Assembly: GCA_021234155.1 (NCBI GenBank)
Contig: JAJEKV010000018.1
Location: 18,370,583-18,434,582, forward strand
Direction: 5' to 3'
Length of the DNA stretch: 64,000 nucleotides
Origin: Isoetes taiwanensis
Lineage: Eukaryota > Streptophyta > Lycopodiopsida > Isoetales > Isoetaceae
Part shown: piece by piece, positions 50,801 to 60,620 of the stretch
Layout: every line of letters begins with the position of its first letter
Position numbering within the stretch: the first letter of the stretch is position 1
Position numbers and translations under genes: made by a program
Notes under the pieces: model-generated
What the model was told of the DNA's origin: nothing
The model's database searches: none
The model's input: the letters and a program-made list of their open reading frames with translations, nothing else

Positions 50801-51320
50801 ACTAATATAGTAAACCACTATTGTATCATCTAGAAACCATGATGTATATAGTTTTTTATGCACGAATTTTTTTGAAAGAAGAAAACCACATGCCTTAGTG
50901 GTTTGTCAAAACTGATAGTGGTTCATGATATGGTTATCAATAATGGGTTTATTCAAACTAATGTTGTTTATGAGTTAGTTCTATGCATATATTCGTGGTT
51001 CGCTAAAATTAGTGATGGTCTATTAAAATTATGATGAATTGTGATATGATTTGCAGGCTAGTTTGTTATGTCCAAATTTATCAACAAAATGATGTTTTTT
51101 TAGCATATTAAGGTCATTAAATAATTTGTGGCCTTTTCTTGAATTTGGTGATCAAACATGAAGTTCACGTTGGAGTTTCGATTTAAAAAATAGATTTTAA
51201 CTAAAATGTCCTATTAAAATTTTGTCATGTCAGATGTCTTATACTATACACAGGCCTTTAACTCATCGGTTATCCTATAGTAGAGAAGTACTTTAGAATA
51301 AGGATGAGTTGCCAAGGACG

Positions 51321-52912
51321 TTCAACATATGAAAAATCCTAGCATCTGAAAGCGTTGCACTTGTGACTTTACTAGTAATTAGTATGTCTTGATTTGGCAG
51401 TTGCATACACAAACTCGTCGTTGGCCAAGGCATCATCTCCAAAAAAGAAAAGGATAAATTTTTCCAAGTTAGAATAAATGCATATAGGGAGCACATAACC
51501 TCTATATATGCTTATGATATACAATAGGTAATTTTTATTTTCCATAATTTAACTTGGATGTGAGCCTTGCTAGAAAGAATACACGGTAACTTTGCCGAAA
51601 GGTGAGTTTTTTTGGCGATAATGACACCACTACGGTTCCCCGGGCGGATATCCTCATTTTTTTGTAGGCTACAGGACGTAAATTATTGATGGGGTAAAAT
51701 TTCGTTCATTCTTTCTGCACTTTTTTTTTTGCTTTGATGACGTCGCTTCTCCGACAAAAATTGTTGGTCGTTCTATATGTTTTCAAGGTGATCTCTGTGT
51801 TTTAAGGTGGATCTTGTAGGGATTTATTTGTTTTTGAAGTGTTTGTAGTTTCTTGATGATCTATTGATTTCTTTACTAGGTTTCCTTTTGTTACTTCTTA
51901 CCCAGAGTTCTAAGGCTTTGCAGAGTTTCCTTGTTGGCTTATTCAGAGTCTTATAATTTTGTAGAGTCAGTGTTTTCCTGCCACGAATCTGGTAGATTTC
52001 TTAAGAGTATATCTGCAGAGTGGGTTTGAAGAGTTCTACGGCATAGTCATTTGGAGGCTTTTTATGGCCTAGAGTTCTTATAGAGTTTTAGGGCTTAGTT
52101 TTTTTGCTTATGCATGTCTAGTGCACCTGTCGAATCCGGCTTTGATGGAGATGCACCAAAGCGCCCCGGACTTTCTTTGGTGTCGTTATGCATACTCTGC
52201 CTTAGAACAAGTAATGCCATCATTGTCATGAATCGTAGAGGCCATTATCTTCTTGCATCTTTTTGAATTTTTTCCTTGATTCTTGTTGATACACAACAAT
52301 CTATTATTGATTCCGAAAATTAGATAGATAAATATTATTTTAATGTCCACGAGATCCTACAATGGGCCATGGATATTTCTTTTAAAGGTTTTGATTTCTA
52401 GCAGTACTTTGCATGCATGGGGGTTTAAATTCACGGACGAGGAAAATGGGACGTTTGAGGATGAGCAAAGGCGAGAGAAAAAAAATTCGAAGCGGCACTA
52501 GAGTGGTGCCACTTGGACTAATGGAACCAATATCTACAATAAACAAATACCATAAACATCATGAATTTTTGCCTGACCCTTATTTGGTTCTTATAAGTAT
52601 GCGTAGACATGCATGCACAATCCATACAATACATACAATATACAATGCTCACAATCTCCCATCGCGGTAAATGTCAGACGTGGGAATGTTATAGTCAGCC
52701 TTAAATGGCAAAAAATCCGCTAAGTCCACAAAAACGCCGTGTAATTTTTTTTGGGCGTGGCTATAACATGTCAAACACACGGATATACCACGGATATGCC
52801 CGTGGCTATAACATGTCGGCATCCAATATATACTGCGCTCGTGCTCACAATGAGCATATGGTGAATAATGGGGAGACCTTAAAACCCTAATAGGGCCAAA
52901 TTTCCTATCTTT
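51321..52912. other. No gene recognised
   Basis: Contains a small direct repeat near 52755 and 52801 (cgtggctataacatgtc twice, 46-bp spacing). Otherwise there are only short open frames. Confidence 0.4.
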
Positions 52913-53420
52913 GTGTCGCGGCCCAAGTCCCAAGCAATGTTTACGTATCTCTCTTATCCATCTGTTCTAGCTGTAGTTGAAGCTAGCTACCATTTTTATT
53001 TTAGTTTATTTTGGTTGCCGCGAGAAGCGAGACTATGTGCCTGTTGCCAGTTACAGGTTATTGAAGATGAAAGCCATACTCTTCTGAGTTGCCCTGCTTT
53101 TGAGATAGTCCGGAATCATTTTTTGACCTTAGCATTCCATTCCACGCTTCCACAACTTCTCGAGCACCATCGTGCATGACTTGGCATTATACATACTTGA
53201 GGTTCTAGATAAACGTGCGCAATTCTTGAGCCCTCGGTAGTCATTATCTCCGCGTTTGTCTAGTATCATCATTACTGCAAAGGTTTTTCCCTTGAAAACC
53301 TTTTGAGGCAGGGGTTTTTTAATCCTAGTAGTAATGATTGTACTAGCCCATTGTATGGGTCCCATGACCTATTGGTCTCCGTGGACATTAAAAAACTATT
53401 CTATTCTATTCTCACGGTCT
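52913..53420 (+). mobile_element. 5'-truncated LINE, same family as 16-21 kb
   Basis: The frame at 52913-53179 ends with PREARLCACCQLQVIEDESHTLLSCPAFEIV, a zf-RVT-like Cys/His region (CxxC ... H ... C) of LINE ORF2. Downstream 53265-53415 matches the reverse of 16187-16340, and the element ends in a short (attct)n tail. Only the last half kilobase is present, the usual outcome of incomplete target-primed reverse transcription. Confidence 0.75.
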
Positions 53421-53581
53421 ACAAACTCTGGGCTATTTTGTGGTTTTGTTTTTTCTTCTTGATTTGGATGCATGTTATTTTTCTGAGAAATCTTTTCCAA
53501 GCAGTGATTGGCGGTAGAGCAGCGTGAATAAAAGTTTTTTGCATTCTTTGTTATGGATTTGGTTCTGCCTTGTCAACATAG

Positions 53582-53703
53582 CTAAGCGGTCTTCAGATGC
53601 TGCATTAGCACATGCCATGTCCAGCCTCAATAGGACTTCTTGCATTTCCGAAATCTTCAGACGGCTTCCAAACTCCAGGGAACAATGCGCTATCTGGCAC
53701 CAG
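53582..53703 (+). other. Isolated exon-like segment, unidentified
   Basis: An open stretch lies between a good acceptor (cttgtcaacatag) and a good donor (CAG then gtatgc). It encodes about 40 residues (AKRSSDAALAHAMSSLNRTS ... REQCAIWHQ). Codon composition looks protein-like. I find no partner exon before or after, and no family match. It could be a remnant exon with the truncated LINE in its intron. Confidence 0.25.
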
Positions 53704-54764
53704 GTATGCAAGCTTTATTTTTAGATTTTCATATTTCTCTAACATAAAAATCCCTATTATAATGCTACAAGATGGCTGAGAGACATATCACATATCAACG
53801 CAAGATAGGGCCGCATGGGGCTAAACAGCAACACCGGACTTTCAGGTTGGAGGTTTTAGGTTGGAGGTAGAATCTGCAATTTTGTCAAGCTCTATTAAGA
53901 TGCTTCATCTTTTTTGCTATGTTGCATTTCTTACCTTCCTTTCTTCTGTCTGCGCAGTGGTAAGGCTTCTCGATTTAGAGATTTTTATTGCAAGGGCGTT
54001 TGCAGTTGGTTATCATAAGAATGTCATGAAAGCTAAGTAATTATTTGAAAAGTTTTAAATTAAGATGTTGCTTCGCGGAGTCTGTCTCTTCTTTTCTCTT
54101 ATTCCTTGATGCATGCATCTTGAATTTGTGCTTTATAATCTATAATAGATTGGCGCAGCCTCATGCATGTATTTTGCATTCTGCTCAATTGGTCTCGACT
54201 GCATATGATGTAGGATGATAGGTTGCCTGCACTTCTAGTATGCAAGTCTCAGAATTAAATAATCAAATCCTTGTGCTGTTGAATCACCAAAGTGGTAGGT
54301 TCTTGAGCAAAGACTTCTCATATTAAATAAGATCATTTGGCATCATCGAAGATCTTGAATTGCAAGTGCAAAGGTAAAACAAAACTATTTACTTTCATTC
54401 TTGCTTGATTAGCCGACAAAATAAGAAGTCTTGAAATTAGTTGTTGCACTCAAAATAAATAGAGGGATGATTTTCTAATATACTAGCCTTTCTCAAATTT
54501 CATTGTATGTAAAGCCCATAGTAGTTAGAGGAAAGCATGAAAAGAAATGAAGGGGTTATGAAGAAAACAGAATTTATATGAAATTTATTTGTATCTATTC
54601 ATGTATTTGATAAGGGATTTAGTGTGTTGCTGCTTTTGCATTTGGGCTTGCTTAAGTTTAGCAATAGGCTTTTCATGGAAACAATGTTTTTATAATTAAT
54701 TGATGGCTTGGAGATCAAATAGTTTTATGTTTTGGTAATGGTAGTGATACTTTTAATTTGGGTA
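53704..54764. other. No gene recognised
   Basis: AT-rich, without repeats or domains that I can see. Confidence 0.4.
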
Positions 54765-54832
54765 GGGATGAGAGTCCAGATCACTCGATGTGTCATTTGG
54801 AAATACCAGGGTTCAAATCCCTGGGCACTCTA
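54765..54832 (+). other. tRNA-like sequence (T-arm and partial acceptor)
   Basis: ccagggttcaaatccctgg at 54806-54824 is a perfect T-arm with a canonical B box. The following ggcactc pairs 6 of 7 with gagagtc at 54770. The distance is only about 60 bases, and I find no anticodon arm or good A box, so this is a tRNA pseudogene or SINE head rather than a working tRNA. Confidence 0.4.
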
Positions 54833-55570
54833 TATATGCATGCACTATTATTCATTCAACTTTGTTATGGCATGTCTTTTATTGAAAAATTGACAATTTA
54901 GTGGAAATTTTGACCTAGAGATTATTGTTGTTTTCATACTAAATATCAATGTGAGCATTTTTTAATTTGTGATATAAACAAAATACCAGTTTCTTTCTGC
55001 TCTAAAATAACAATGGGTCTTTTAATGTAGACATATTTTATTTTCTGGAAAAACCAATATCAATCATGCAATAAAAGCTTTAAGAATTGAATGCAGAAAC
55101 TTATAAGAATTGATGTCTTAGAAAAGAGAGTGGTTTTCAAGTTCAATATACCTTATTGCATTTATTAAACTATTACCAACTGCATTGTAAAAACACCATT
55201 GATTTATTCTAATATATCGAAGCTATAAAGATGCAAGCATTCACTATCTTAATGAAAAAACCATTAGCAGTTAGCCTATGTTTCTTGATATAATATATTG
55301 TATGAAACATCATTAGTTCATATAAAAAGTTGCACACAACTTCATGATATAACCACTTCCACATTACTAATGTATTGCTAATAAAGTACTCATTAAAACC
55401 ACAGTATTAAACTATAAATGTAGACGGTAGTAAAAAACTAGAACAATAAGTCACAAGTAAAAACCACACTATATAACTATCCGTAGTTATTCAACATATT
55501 AACCCACAAAGTAATATTATTTTGTTATAGCGGTTTAATACGAAAAATTACTACAGAAAACTGATAACAG
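54833..55570. other. AT-rich spacer downstream of the UGT gene
   Basis: I see no gene, tRNA or long repeat. Confidence 0.4.
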
Positions 55571-55573
55571 TTA

Positions 55574-55579
55574 TTTATT
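55574..55579 (-). terminator. Candidate poly(A) signal of the UGT gene
   Basis: The minus strand reads AATAAA here, about 60 bases after the UGT stop codon, a normal distance for a plant near-upstream element. Confidence 0.5.
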
Positions 55580-55637
55580 GGAGGCCTTGTGTGTCATGCC
55601 TGTCATTTCTAATGGATTCTCATGGGTGAATGAGGAA

Positions 55638-57062
55638 TCAACTTTCCATAGCGAGTACAAAGGCTTCCAAATTCTTAGATGAAGAACCGTCTGGCATCAA
55701 TGCCCTCTTTGCTACATCACTCATCTCCTTAGCCCTTTTCCTAAACTCCTTTGCTTCTTCCCCACTCATCAGTCTCAATATGAGCTTCACAATCTCTTCC
55801 TTATGCACAATACCATCTTTTCCTTTCTCAAACCGCACCCCATTCTTCCACACATCCGCTATCATCTTACAATTCACAAATTGGTCCCCTAACTGAGGCC
55901 AGCCCATTATAGGAACCCCTAGGCAAATACTCTCAAATGTAGAATTCCATCCAGAATGAGACAAAAAGCCTCCAACAGCAAAATGCTTCAAAACTTCCAA
56001 CTGTGGAGCCCAAGAAATGACCATCCCTTGCTCCTTAGTCCGGATCACAAATTCATTCAAAAAAATTTGGGCAGATTCCTGGACCAGGCCTGGCCGAAGA
56101 ACCCACAAAAAAGGCTGGCCGCTTGCTTCCAGTCCTTGAACGAGCTCTTTCACCTGCTCCACTGCAACCTGTGCAACGCTGCCAAAAGAAACATATAATA
56201 CAGAATCTGGGGCCCTCGTATCCAGCCATTCCAGGCATGAAGAATCCTCTTTTAGCATAGCCGGACGTAATCCCTCGCTCTTCTCGAACATTGGAAGCAC
56301 CGGACCTATGGCTATGGCGTTGGGCATTTGCTCTAACAGCGGCTTGTCTAACTCTTCAACAGTGTTAACAAGTATCCATTTCGTATTTACCATAAGCTCC
56401 GGCATGAACTTGACCAGTGGACAAGCTTCTCTCTCTTCCTTGTCCTGTAGATAATGGGGCAGATCTGGAAGACGAAGAACAGGGAGCCCTGGCACTATAA
56501 ACTCCGATTTTTCACCTATTCAATTTGCAAGTGATTTATACCCACATAAGAGATAAACCCACAAATCCAAAACAAAAAAAGATCACAAACCATATTTCTC
56601 GATTTCTGCAACAAGTCTCCGTATGTGTCGATCTACCAGAGCTGCACCAACGTAGGAGATCCAGTAACAAGCACAAGGGGCGTCAAAACGTTCCCCCAAA
56701 TCCAAGGCCCAGTGGAAGAAAGGGTCGAAGATGATACAAGAGGGCCGGGAGTTGGAGTGGATCAAGTTTTTGACAATACCATCTGCTGCATTTAGGAAAT
56801 CCGTCTGATCGGAGGCTATGAAATCACGAACTTTGTCTCGGCTAATTCCTTGTGCGTAGGGTTCTGGGAGATGAGCTATGCTGAGGTTTTGGTGCGAATC
56901 TTGGAGGTCTTGAAGAATGCGAGAACTGCTGGCGAGGGTCACGGTGGAGCCAAGGGAGATTAGGCGCCTGCCCAGATGCAGAAACGGATTCAAATGCCCT
57001 TGAGCTGGGAAGCATAAGAGTAAGAAATGTTTGCCATAGCCAATTCCGGTAGGTAGCTCCAT
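55638..57062 (-). CDS. Family-1 UDP-glycosyltransferase, two exons
   Basis: The gene transfers a sugar from a UDP-sugar to a small acceptor in the cytosol. Exon 1 is 57062-56591 and exon 2 is 56515-55638. The 75-bp intron starts GTTTGT and ends AATAG, and joining keeps the frame (449 residues, stop included 1350 nt). N-terminal GKHFLLLCFPAQGHLNPFLHLGRRL carries the catalytic His region (His of PAQGH). The C-terminal PSPG box runs from WAPQLEVLKHFAVGG through HSGWNSTFESICLGVP to GDQ, 44 residues. Its usual HCGWNS reads HSGWNS. Length and the last residue Gln of the box (often glucose donor) are typical. The ATG at 57062 fits family starts; an in-frame ATG at 57095 adds 11 residues. The acceptor substrate cannot be told. 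Confidence 0.93.
56516..56590 (-). other. UGT intron, 75 bp
   Basis: Donor GT at 56590-56589 after TATG, acceptor AG at 56517-56516. Removing it joins phase-1 ends into a continuous frame (EKYG-EKSEFIVPG). It is T/A-rich as expected for a plant intron, and near the short end of the size range. Confidence 0.85.
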
Positions 57063-57504
57063 TGCAAATACTAAGTTAGTCGCCACAAAGACCACTCGTC
57101 TCTAAAGACCCATGCTCACACATCCTCCTTAATTATATCTCTCACATATGTAATTTTTCCAGAAGAGATATAGCTTGAATCAGACCCAGGGATTACTTTT
57201 CAAATGAGGTTCTTAAACTCAGCCACTCAGGTTCTTAGCTCATGGGAACATCGAAATAGCAGATCAGACCTTCCGAAACCCTGAGGTTTTCTGCCCATGG
57301 GAAAGCACCCTTAGCTGTAAAAAGGACTGAAATTATATGTGAAAAGGACCCGATTGAATGCCGGTTGCTCTTTTGTACAAACAATTTCTGTCTCAATTCC
57401 AGAGTGGTAATACACAAGTCTAAAGTAAATTGTGGGCTTTCTGGTAAATTCAGTTATGTACACTTTAAAATTCTGGATTACGGTGTGGTGATTCTGATTG
57501 CGAA
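57058..57504. repeat. UGT-upstream duplicated block, copy 1
   Basis: It matches 59571-60068 with small indels. The match begins inside UGT codons 1-3 and extends into an unidentified coding piece on the plus strand (SRVVIHKSKVNCGLSGKFSY at about 57400-57465). Copy 2 carries an additional short internal repeat near 59700-59830. Confidence 0.85.
57063..57200 (-). promoter_or_regulatory. UGT 5' leader and candidate promoter
   Basis: On the minus strand the leader just before the ATG is A/T-rich. A TATA-like agatataatta lies about 65-75 bases upstream (near 57127-57137), and a second gctatatctc near 57163-57172. The same region, including the first UGT codons, is copied at 59571-59700. Confidence 0.35.
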
Positions 57505-57513
57505 ATTTTTACC
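57340..57513 (+). pseudogene. Fragment A of an unidentified coding locus (copy 1)
   Basis: The plus-strand frame reads SRVVIHKSKVNCGLSGKFSY, then VHFKILDYGVVILIAK, before the first insertion. In copy 2 the same frame continues to KDDYMQLKGGG. It is protein-like, but I recognise no family. It lies head to head with the UGT gene. Confidence 0.4.
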
Positions 57514-58280
57514 ACCTTAAAATTTCGCCATTATTCGGCAAGTTTTTATATCACGAAAAATCCTGCTGAATTGTGGCGGCGTTCTTGGGCGGCGCCGCCG
57601 TCCGGCTTTTACTCTGCTTCTTCATCTCCTACTCTACTTCTTCATCTCTGTTTCGTGACTTCCAATCCAACTTATTTTTAGGCTTCATGCTTCTGTCGCG
57701 ATAGAAGCCATGGATGCAAACGCCATAGCCGTGGCCTATACAAGAGCGGACTGGCTGGAAGCGCCACAATCTTAGGGTTTCAAAGAAGATTTGCCCACAG
57801 GATCTGAGATTGAAGACGGAAATCTGCATATTTGCCCATAGGATCTGAGATTGAAGACGGAAATCTGCAGCTACCGACCATTTTTCTTTAGGTTACGGTC
57901 TAACTAGGTTACGGTTTAAATAGTGGACCAGGGCATAGACAGAACTGGACCATTCTTCCAATAGCCATAGACATAGACAGGGCTTCTTCTTACGGCAGCC
58001 ATAGACAGATCTTGCTTCTTTTTGTATCAGGAATCCGGCTACATCAGAGTAGACAGATCTTGCTTCTTTTTGTATCAGGAATCCGGCTACATCAGAGTTT
58101 GTCTGCTAAATTTTAAGGTGGATAAAAATTTCGTTGGAGAATTTCACTCACCGTTGAAATTTCTCCAGGAAATTTTGAGCAGACCTGGCGGCGCCACTCG
58201 CGGCTCCGCCGCTCGTGGCCCGCCAGGTCAGCTCAAAATTTCCTGGAGAAATTTCAAGGTGAGTGAAATTTCTCCTTCCA
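57505..58280. mobile_element. Insertion 1 with terminal inverted sequence and hairpin
   Basis: Absent from copy 2, where its flanks (gattgc(a)aaa and atgattatatgc) are joined. The left end reads cgaaatttttaccacctt then aaaatttcg. The right end in reverse reads ggagaaatttcactcacctt then gaaatttc, so the ends are inverted relatives. It contains a 140-bp palindrome (58136-58275) and two short tandem duplications: about 42 bp at 57786-57870 and about 53 bp at 58000-58100. A short aaag repeat may be the target duplication. It looks like a non-autonomous TIR element, about 775 bp. Confidence 0.6.
58136..58275. repeat. Near-perfect palindrome of about 140 bp
   Basis: The left arm (ggagaatttcactcaccg, then tgaaatttctccaggaaa, tttgagcagacctggcgg) is matched by the right arm in reverse with few mismatches. 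The centre at about 58205 is GC-rich (cgcggctccgccgctcg). Confidence 0.9.
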
Positions 58281-58554
58281 AAGAATGATTATATGCAATT
58301 AAAGGGTGGCGGATGAGAGGTGTTCTTGGGTTCCTATAAATTGATCTTTTTGGGGTCTGGAGTCATGCATACTAGATGGAAAGAAAGAAGCGTATAAACA
58401 CTCTTGAGATAGGATACTCCCAAAAGCTAAAAGATTTAAAGGAGAAGAATGGGTTGTAGTTGAAGACTCGTTTGCATTTGGTAATTGGCTTGGGTGCTGT
58501 TCATTGGGTGACGGTGACGTTCCTATGGGCGGCCTTCCTGTAGGTGACAAGTCA
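58281..58554 (+). pseudogene. Fragment B of an unidentified coding locus (copy 1)
   Basis: Shared with 60070-60330 at high identity. The best frame reads EEWVVVEDSFAFGNWLGCC and SLGDGDVPMGGLPVGD near the end. The first part is frame-broken. In copy 2 it is continuous with fragment C, so the original locus ran A-B-C on the plus strand. Confidence 0.45.
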
Positions 58555-59207
58555 TTTTTGGAAGGAGTAATTTTGATGAGGAGAAAATTTCGTGATGAAA
58601 TTTTCTGGCGGCCGCCAGGTGACCTGGCGGCCGCCAGAAAATTTCAAGCGAAATTTTCTCCTCATCAAAATTACCCGACGAAATTTCAACTAGCTTAAAA
58701 TTTTGCCCGTTCTGGAGGCCGAATTTGTAGCAGAGTCCGGTGCAGACCGAATACTTGAGTGCTCCAACAAATATCTCTGAATTTCAAGGGCAGTGCAGCA
58801 TTTAGATTAGGATTAAACTTTTCCTTCCAGGAGCGGCAACTAGGTAAAAAGCTATGGCCGACCTCGAATTTTCCTTCTAGTTTCCCCTTCTTCAGATTTC
58901 TTTGTAGATGATTAGCAACTGGCACAGAGGAGATCAAGCATAATAACTTCTCCTGTCCGGATTTCTTCTCTCGATTTCTGATTTCCTAGCAAATGGCATG
59001 ACAAAACAATGGACAGAGTAAATTTAGGAAGGCAAATAGTTTTCGGAGTTCTCTTAGCCAGCAATTCGGGCAAGAAATAGAGAGATCTGAGGCAAGAAAG
59101 AGCGACGCAGGCGGCGCCGCCAAAAACTTCGTCAGGCTGTCAAGTGAAGATTTCGTGTTTAAAAAACGGGTTGAAAAGGGCTATAATTTTAAGGTGGTTG
59201 AAATTTC
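58555..59207. mobile_element. Insertion 2 with related terminus and hairpin
   Basis: Also absent from copy 2. Its right end in reverse (tacgaaatttcaaccacctt then aaaatta, and further in ggcggcgccgcc) matches the left end of insertion 1 (57501-57595) in order. The left part is occupied by a 108-bp palindrome (58567-58674). It is probably a second member of the insertion-1 family. About 650 bp. Confidence 0.55.
58567..58674. repeat. Near-perfect palindrome of 108 bp
   Basis: Arms read taattttgatgaggagaaaa ... aattttctggcggccgcc, and the same in reverse, with only a two- to three-base difference. The centre is ccaggtgacctgg. The ctggcgg core recurs in the palindrome at 58136-58275. Confidence 0.93.
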
Positions 59208-59510
59208 GTACATGAAAATGCGTTTGTAAATGAGGACAATGAGTTGGTAAATGGCCGACAATGATGCTTTAGTAGGAGGCCGACAATGATGCTTTAGTAG
59301 GAGGCCGACAATGATGCTTTAGTTGGACAATGATGCTTTAGTAGGAGATGTATGGTGGATTGTAAATGACAATGACGGTGGTGTTGGATTTGGAGATGGT
59401 GTAGAATTGATGGAAGTTGAAGATGGGGATGTGTATAGTTTTGGGATGTTGGATGAACGCATTGGAATTGAAGATATTTCATTCAGTGATGCACGAGCTT
59501 CATGAGTATG
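59208..59510 (+). pseudogene. Fragment C of an unidentified coding locus (copy 1)
   Basis: The frame at 59323-59505 reads DNDALVGDVWWIVNDNDGG and GFGDGVELMEVEDGDVYSFG, then ISFSDARAS, an acidic protein end. Its upstream part contains a 25-bp unit (ggccgacaatgatgctttag plus tagga) repeated three times at 59270-59335, which copy 2 lacks. No family is recognised. Confidence 0.45.
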
Positions 59511-59570
59511 ACATAATTTTTATTTGTGAAGCTTGTCTTTGCTTTGTTGTCGCTAGAGAAGGCAAATACT

Positions 59571-60068
59571 AACTCCATTGCAAATACTAACTTAGTCGCC
59601 ACAAAGACCACTCGTCTCTAAAGGCCCGTGCTCACACATCCTTCTTAATTATATCTCTCACATATGTAATTTTTCCAGAAGGGAGATAGCTTGAATTAGG
59701 GTGCTTTCCCATGGATGGACTGATCTGATGAAGTCAGACTCAGGGATTACTTTTCAAATGAGGTTCTTAACCTCAGCCACTCATGTTCTTAGCTCATGCC
59801 ACTCAGGTTCTTAATTAGCTCATGGGAACATCGAAATAGCAGATCAGACCTTCAAGAAACCTAGGTTTTCTGCCCATGCGAAAGCACCCTTAGCTGTAAA
59901 AAGGACTGAAAGGATCCGATTGAATGCCGGTTGCTTTTGTACAAAACATTTCTGTCTCAATTCCAGAGTGGTAATACACAAGTCTAAAGTAAATTGTGGG
60001 CTTTCTGGTAAATTCAGTTATGGACACTTCAAAATTTTGGATTACGGTGTGGTGATTCTGATTGCAAA
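59571..60068. repeat. UGT-upstream duplicated block, copy 2
   Basis: Begins ctccattgcaaatacta, which is the reverse of the UGT start codon and leader, so it carries a truncated UGT 5' end with promoter. It contains a duplicated cactcatgttcttagctcat-type repeat near 59780-59825. It leads directly into fragment A and B sequence without insertion 1. Confidence 0.85.
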
Positions 60069-60620
60069 AGATGATTATATGCAATTAAAGGGTGGCGGAT
60101 GAGAGGTGTTCTGGGTTCCTATAAATTGATCTTTTGGGGTCTGGAGTCATGCATACTAGATGGAAAGTTTGAAGCGTATAAACACTCTTGAATTACTCTG
60201 GAATTACTCTTGAATTAAAGGAGAAGAATGGGTTGTAGTTGAAGACTCGTTTGCATTTGGTAATTGGCTTGGGTGCTGTTCATTGGGTGATGGCGACGTT
60301 CCTATCGGCGGCCTTCCTGTAGGTGACAGAGTCGTTCTTGTACATGAAAATGCGTTTGTATGAGGACAATGAGTTGAAAAATGGCGATGCTTTAGTAGAT
60401 GTGTGGTGGATTGTAAATGACAATGACGGTGGTGTTGGATTTGGAGATGGTGTAGAATTATGTGTATAGTTTTGGGATGTTGGATAAAAGCATTGGAATT
60501 GAAGATATTTCATTCAGTGATGCACGAGCTGAATATGATGAGTATGACGGCGGGGATTTTCATCATTGCAAAGCATGTATGAAGAAGAGGATCATGAGTT
60601 TTTATGTTGATAAAGAGTAG
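59920..60620 (+). pseudogene. Unidentified coding locus, copy 2 (uninterrupted A-B-C)
   Basis: The order is A (VVIHKSKVNCGLSGKFSY, ILDYGVVILIAKDDYMQLKG), B (EEWVVVEDSFAFGNW, DGDVPIGGLPVGDRVVLVHE) and C (DALVDVWWIVNDND, SFSDARAEYDEYDGGDFHHC, ending KRIMSFYVDKE and stop near 60618). Frames change at about 60102, 60230, 60360 and 60470. It shows that copy 1 was interrupted later by insertions. The role is unknown. The acidic, Cys/His-containing end gives no clear domain. Confidence 0.45.

Larger units (their letters stand above)
42421..51320. repeat. Tandem segmental duplication, copy 2 (about 8.9 kb)
   Basis: Directly follows copy 1 with a junction at ataaataataattgtaataa and ends near 51320, where similarity to the copy 1 end (42400-42420, agggatgagt) is lost. 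It is slightly longer through many small indels. Order of contents is the same: about 300-bp tRNA-like array, about 90-bp repeat, unassigned middle, PPR fragment. Confidence 0.9.

Noticed and set aside
54765-54832. Functional tRNA gene
   Set aside because: Only the T-arm and part of the acceptor fit. The length is about 60 bases and no anticodon arm is visible.
57595-57600. GC-rich ggcggcgccgcc as a CpG-island promoter
   Set aside because: It is part of the shared terminal sequence of the two insertions and recurs at 59110.
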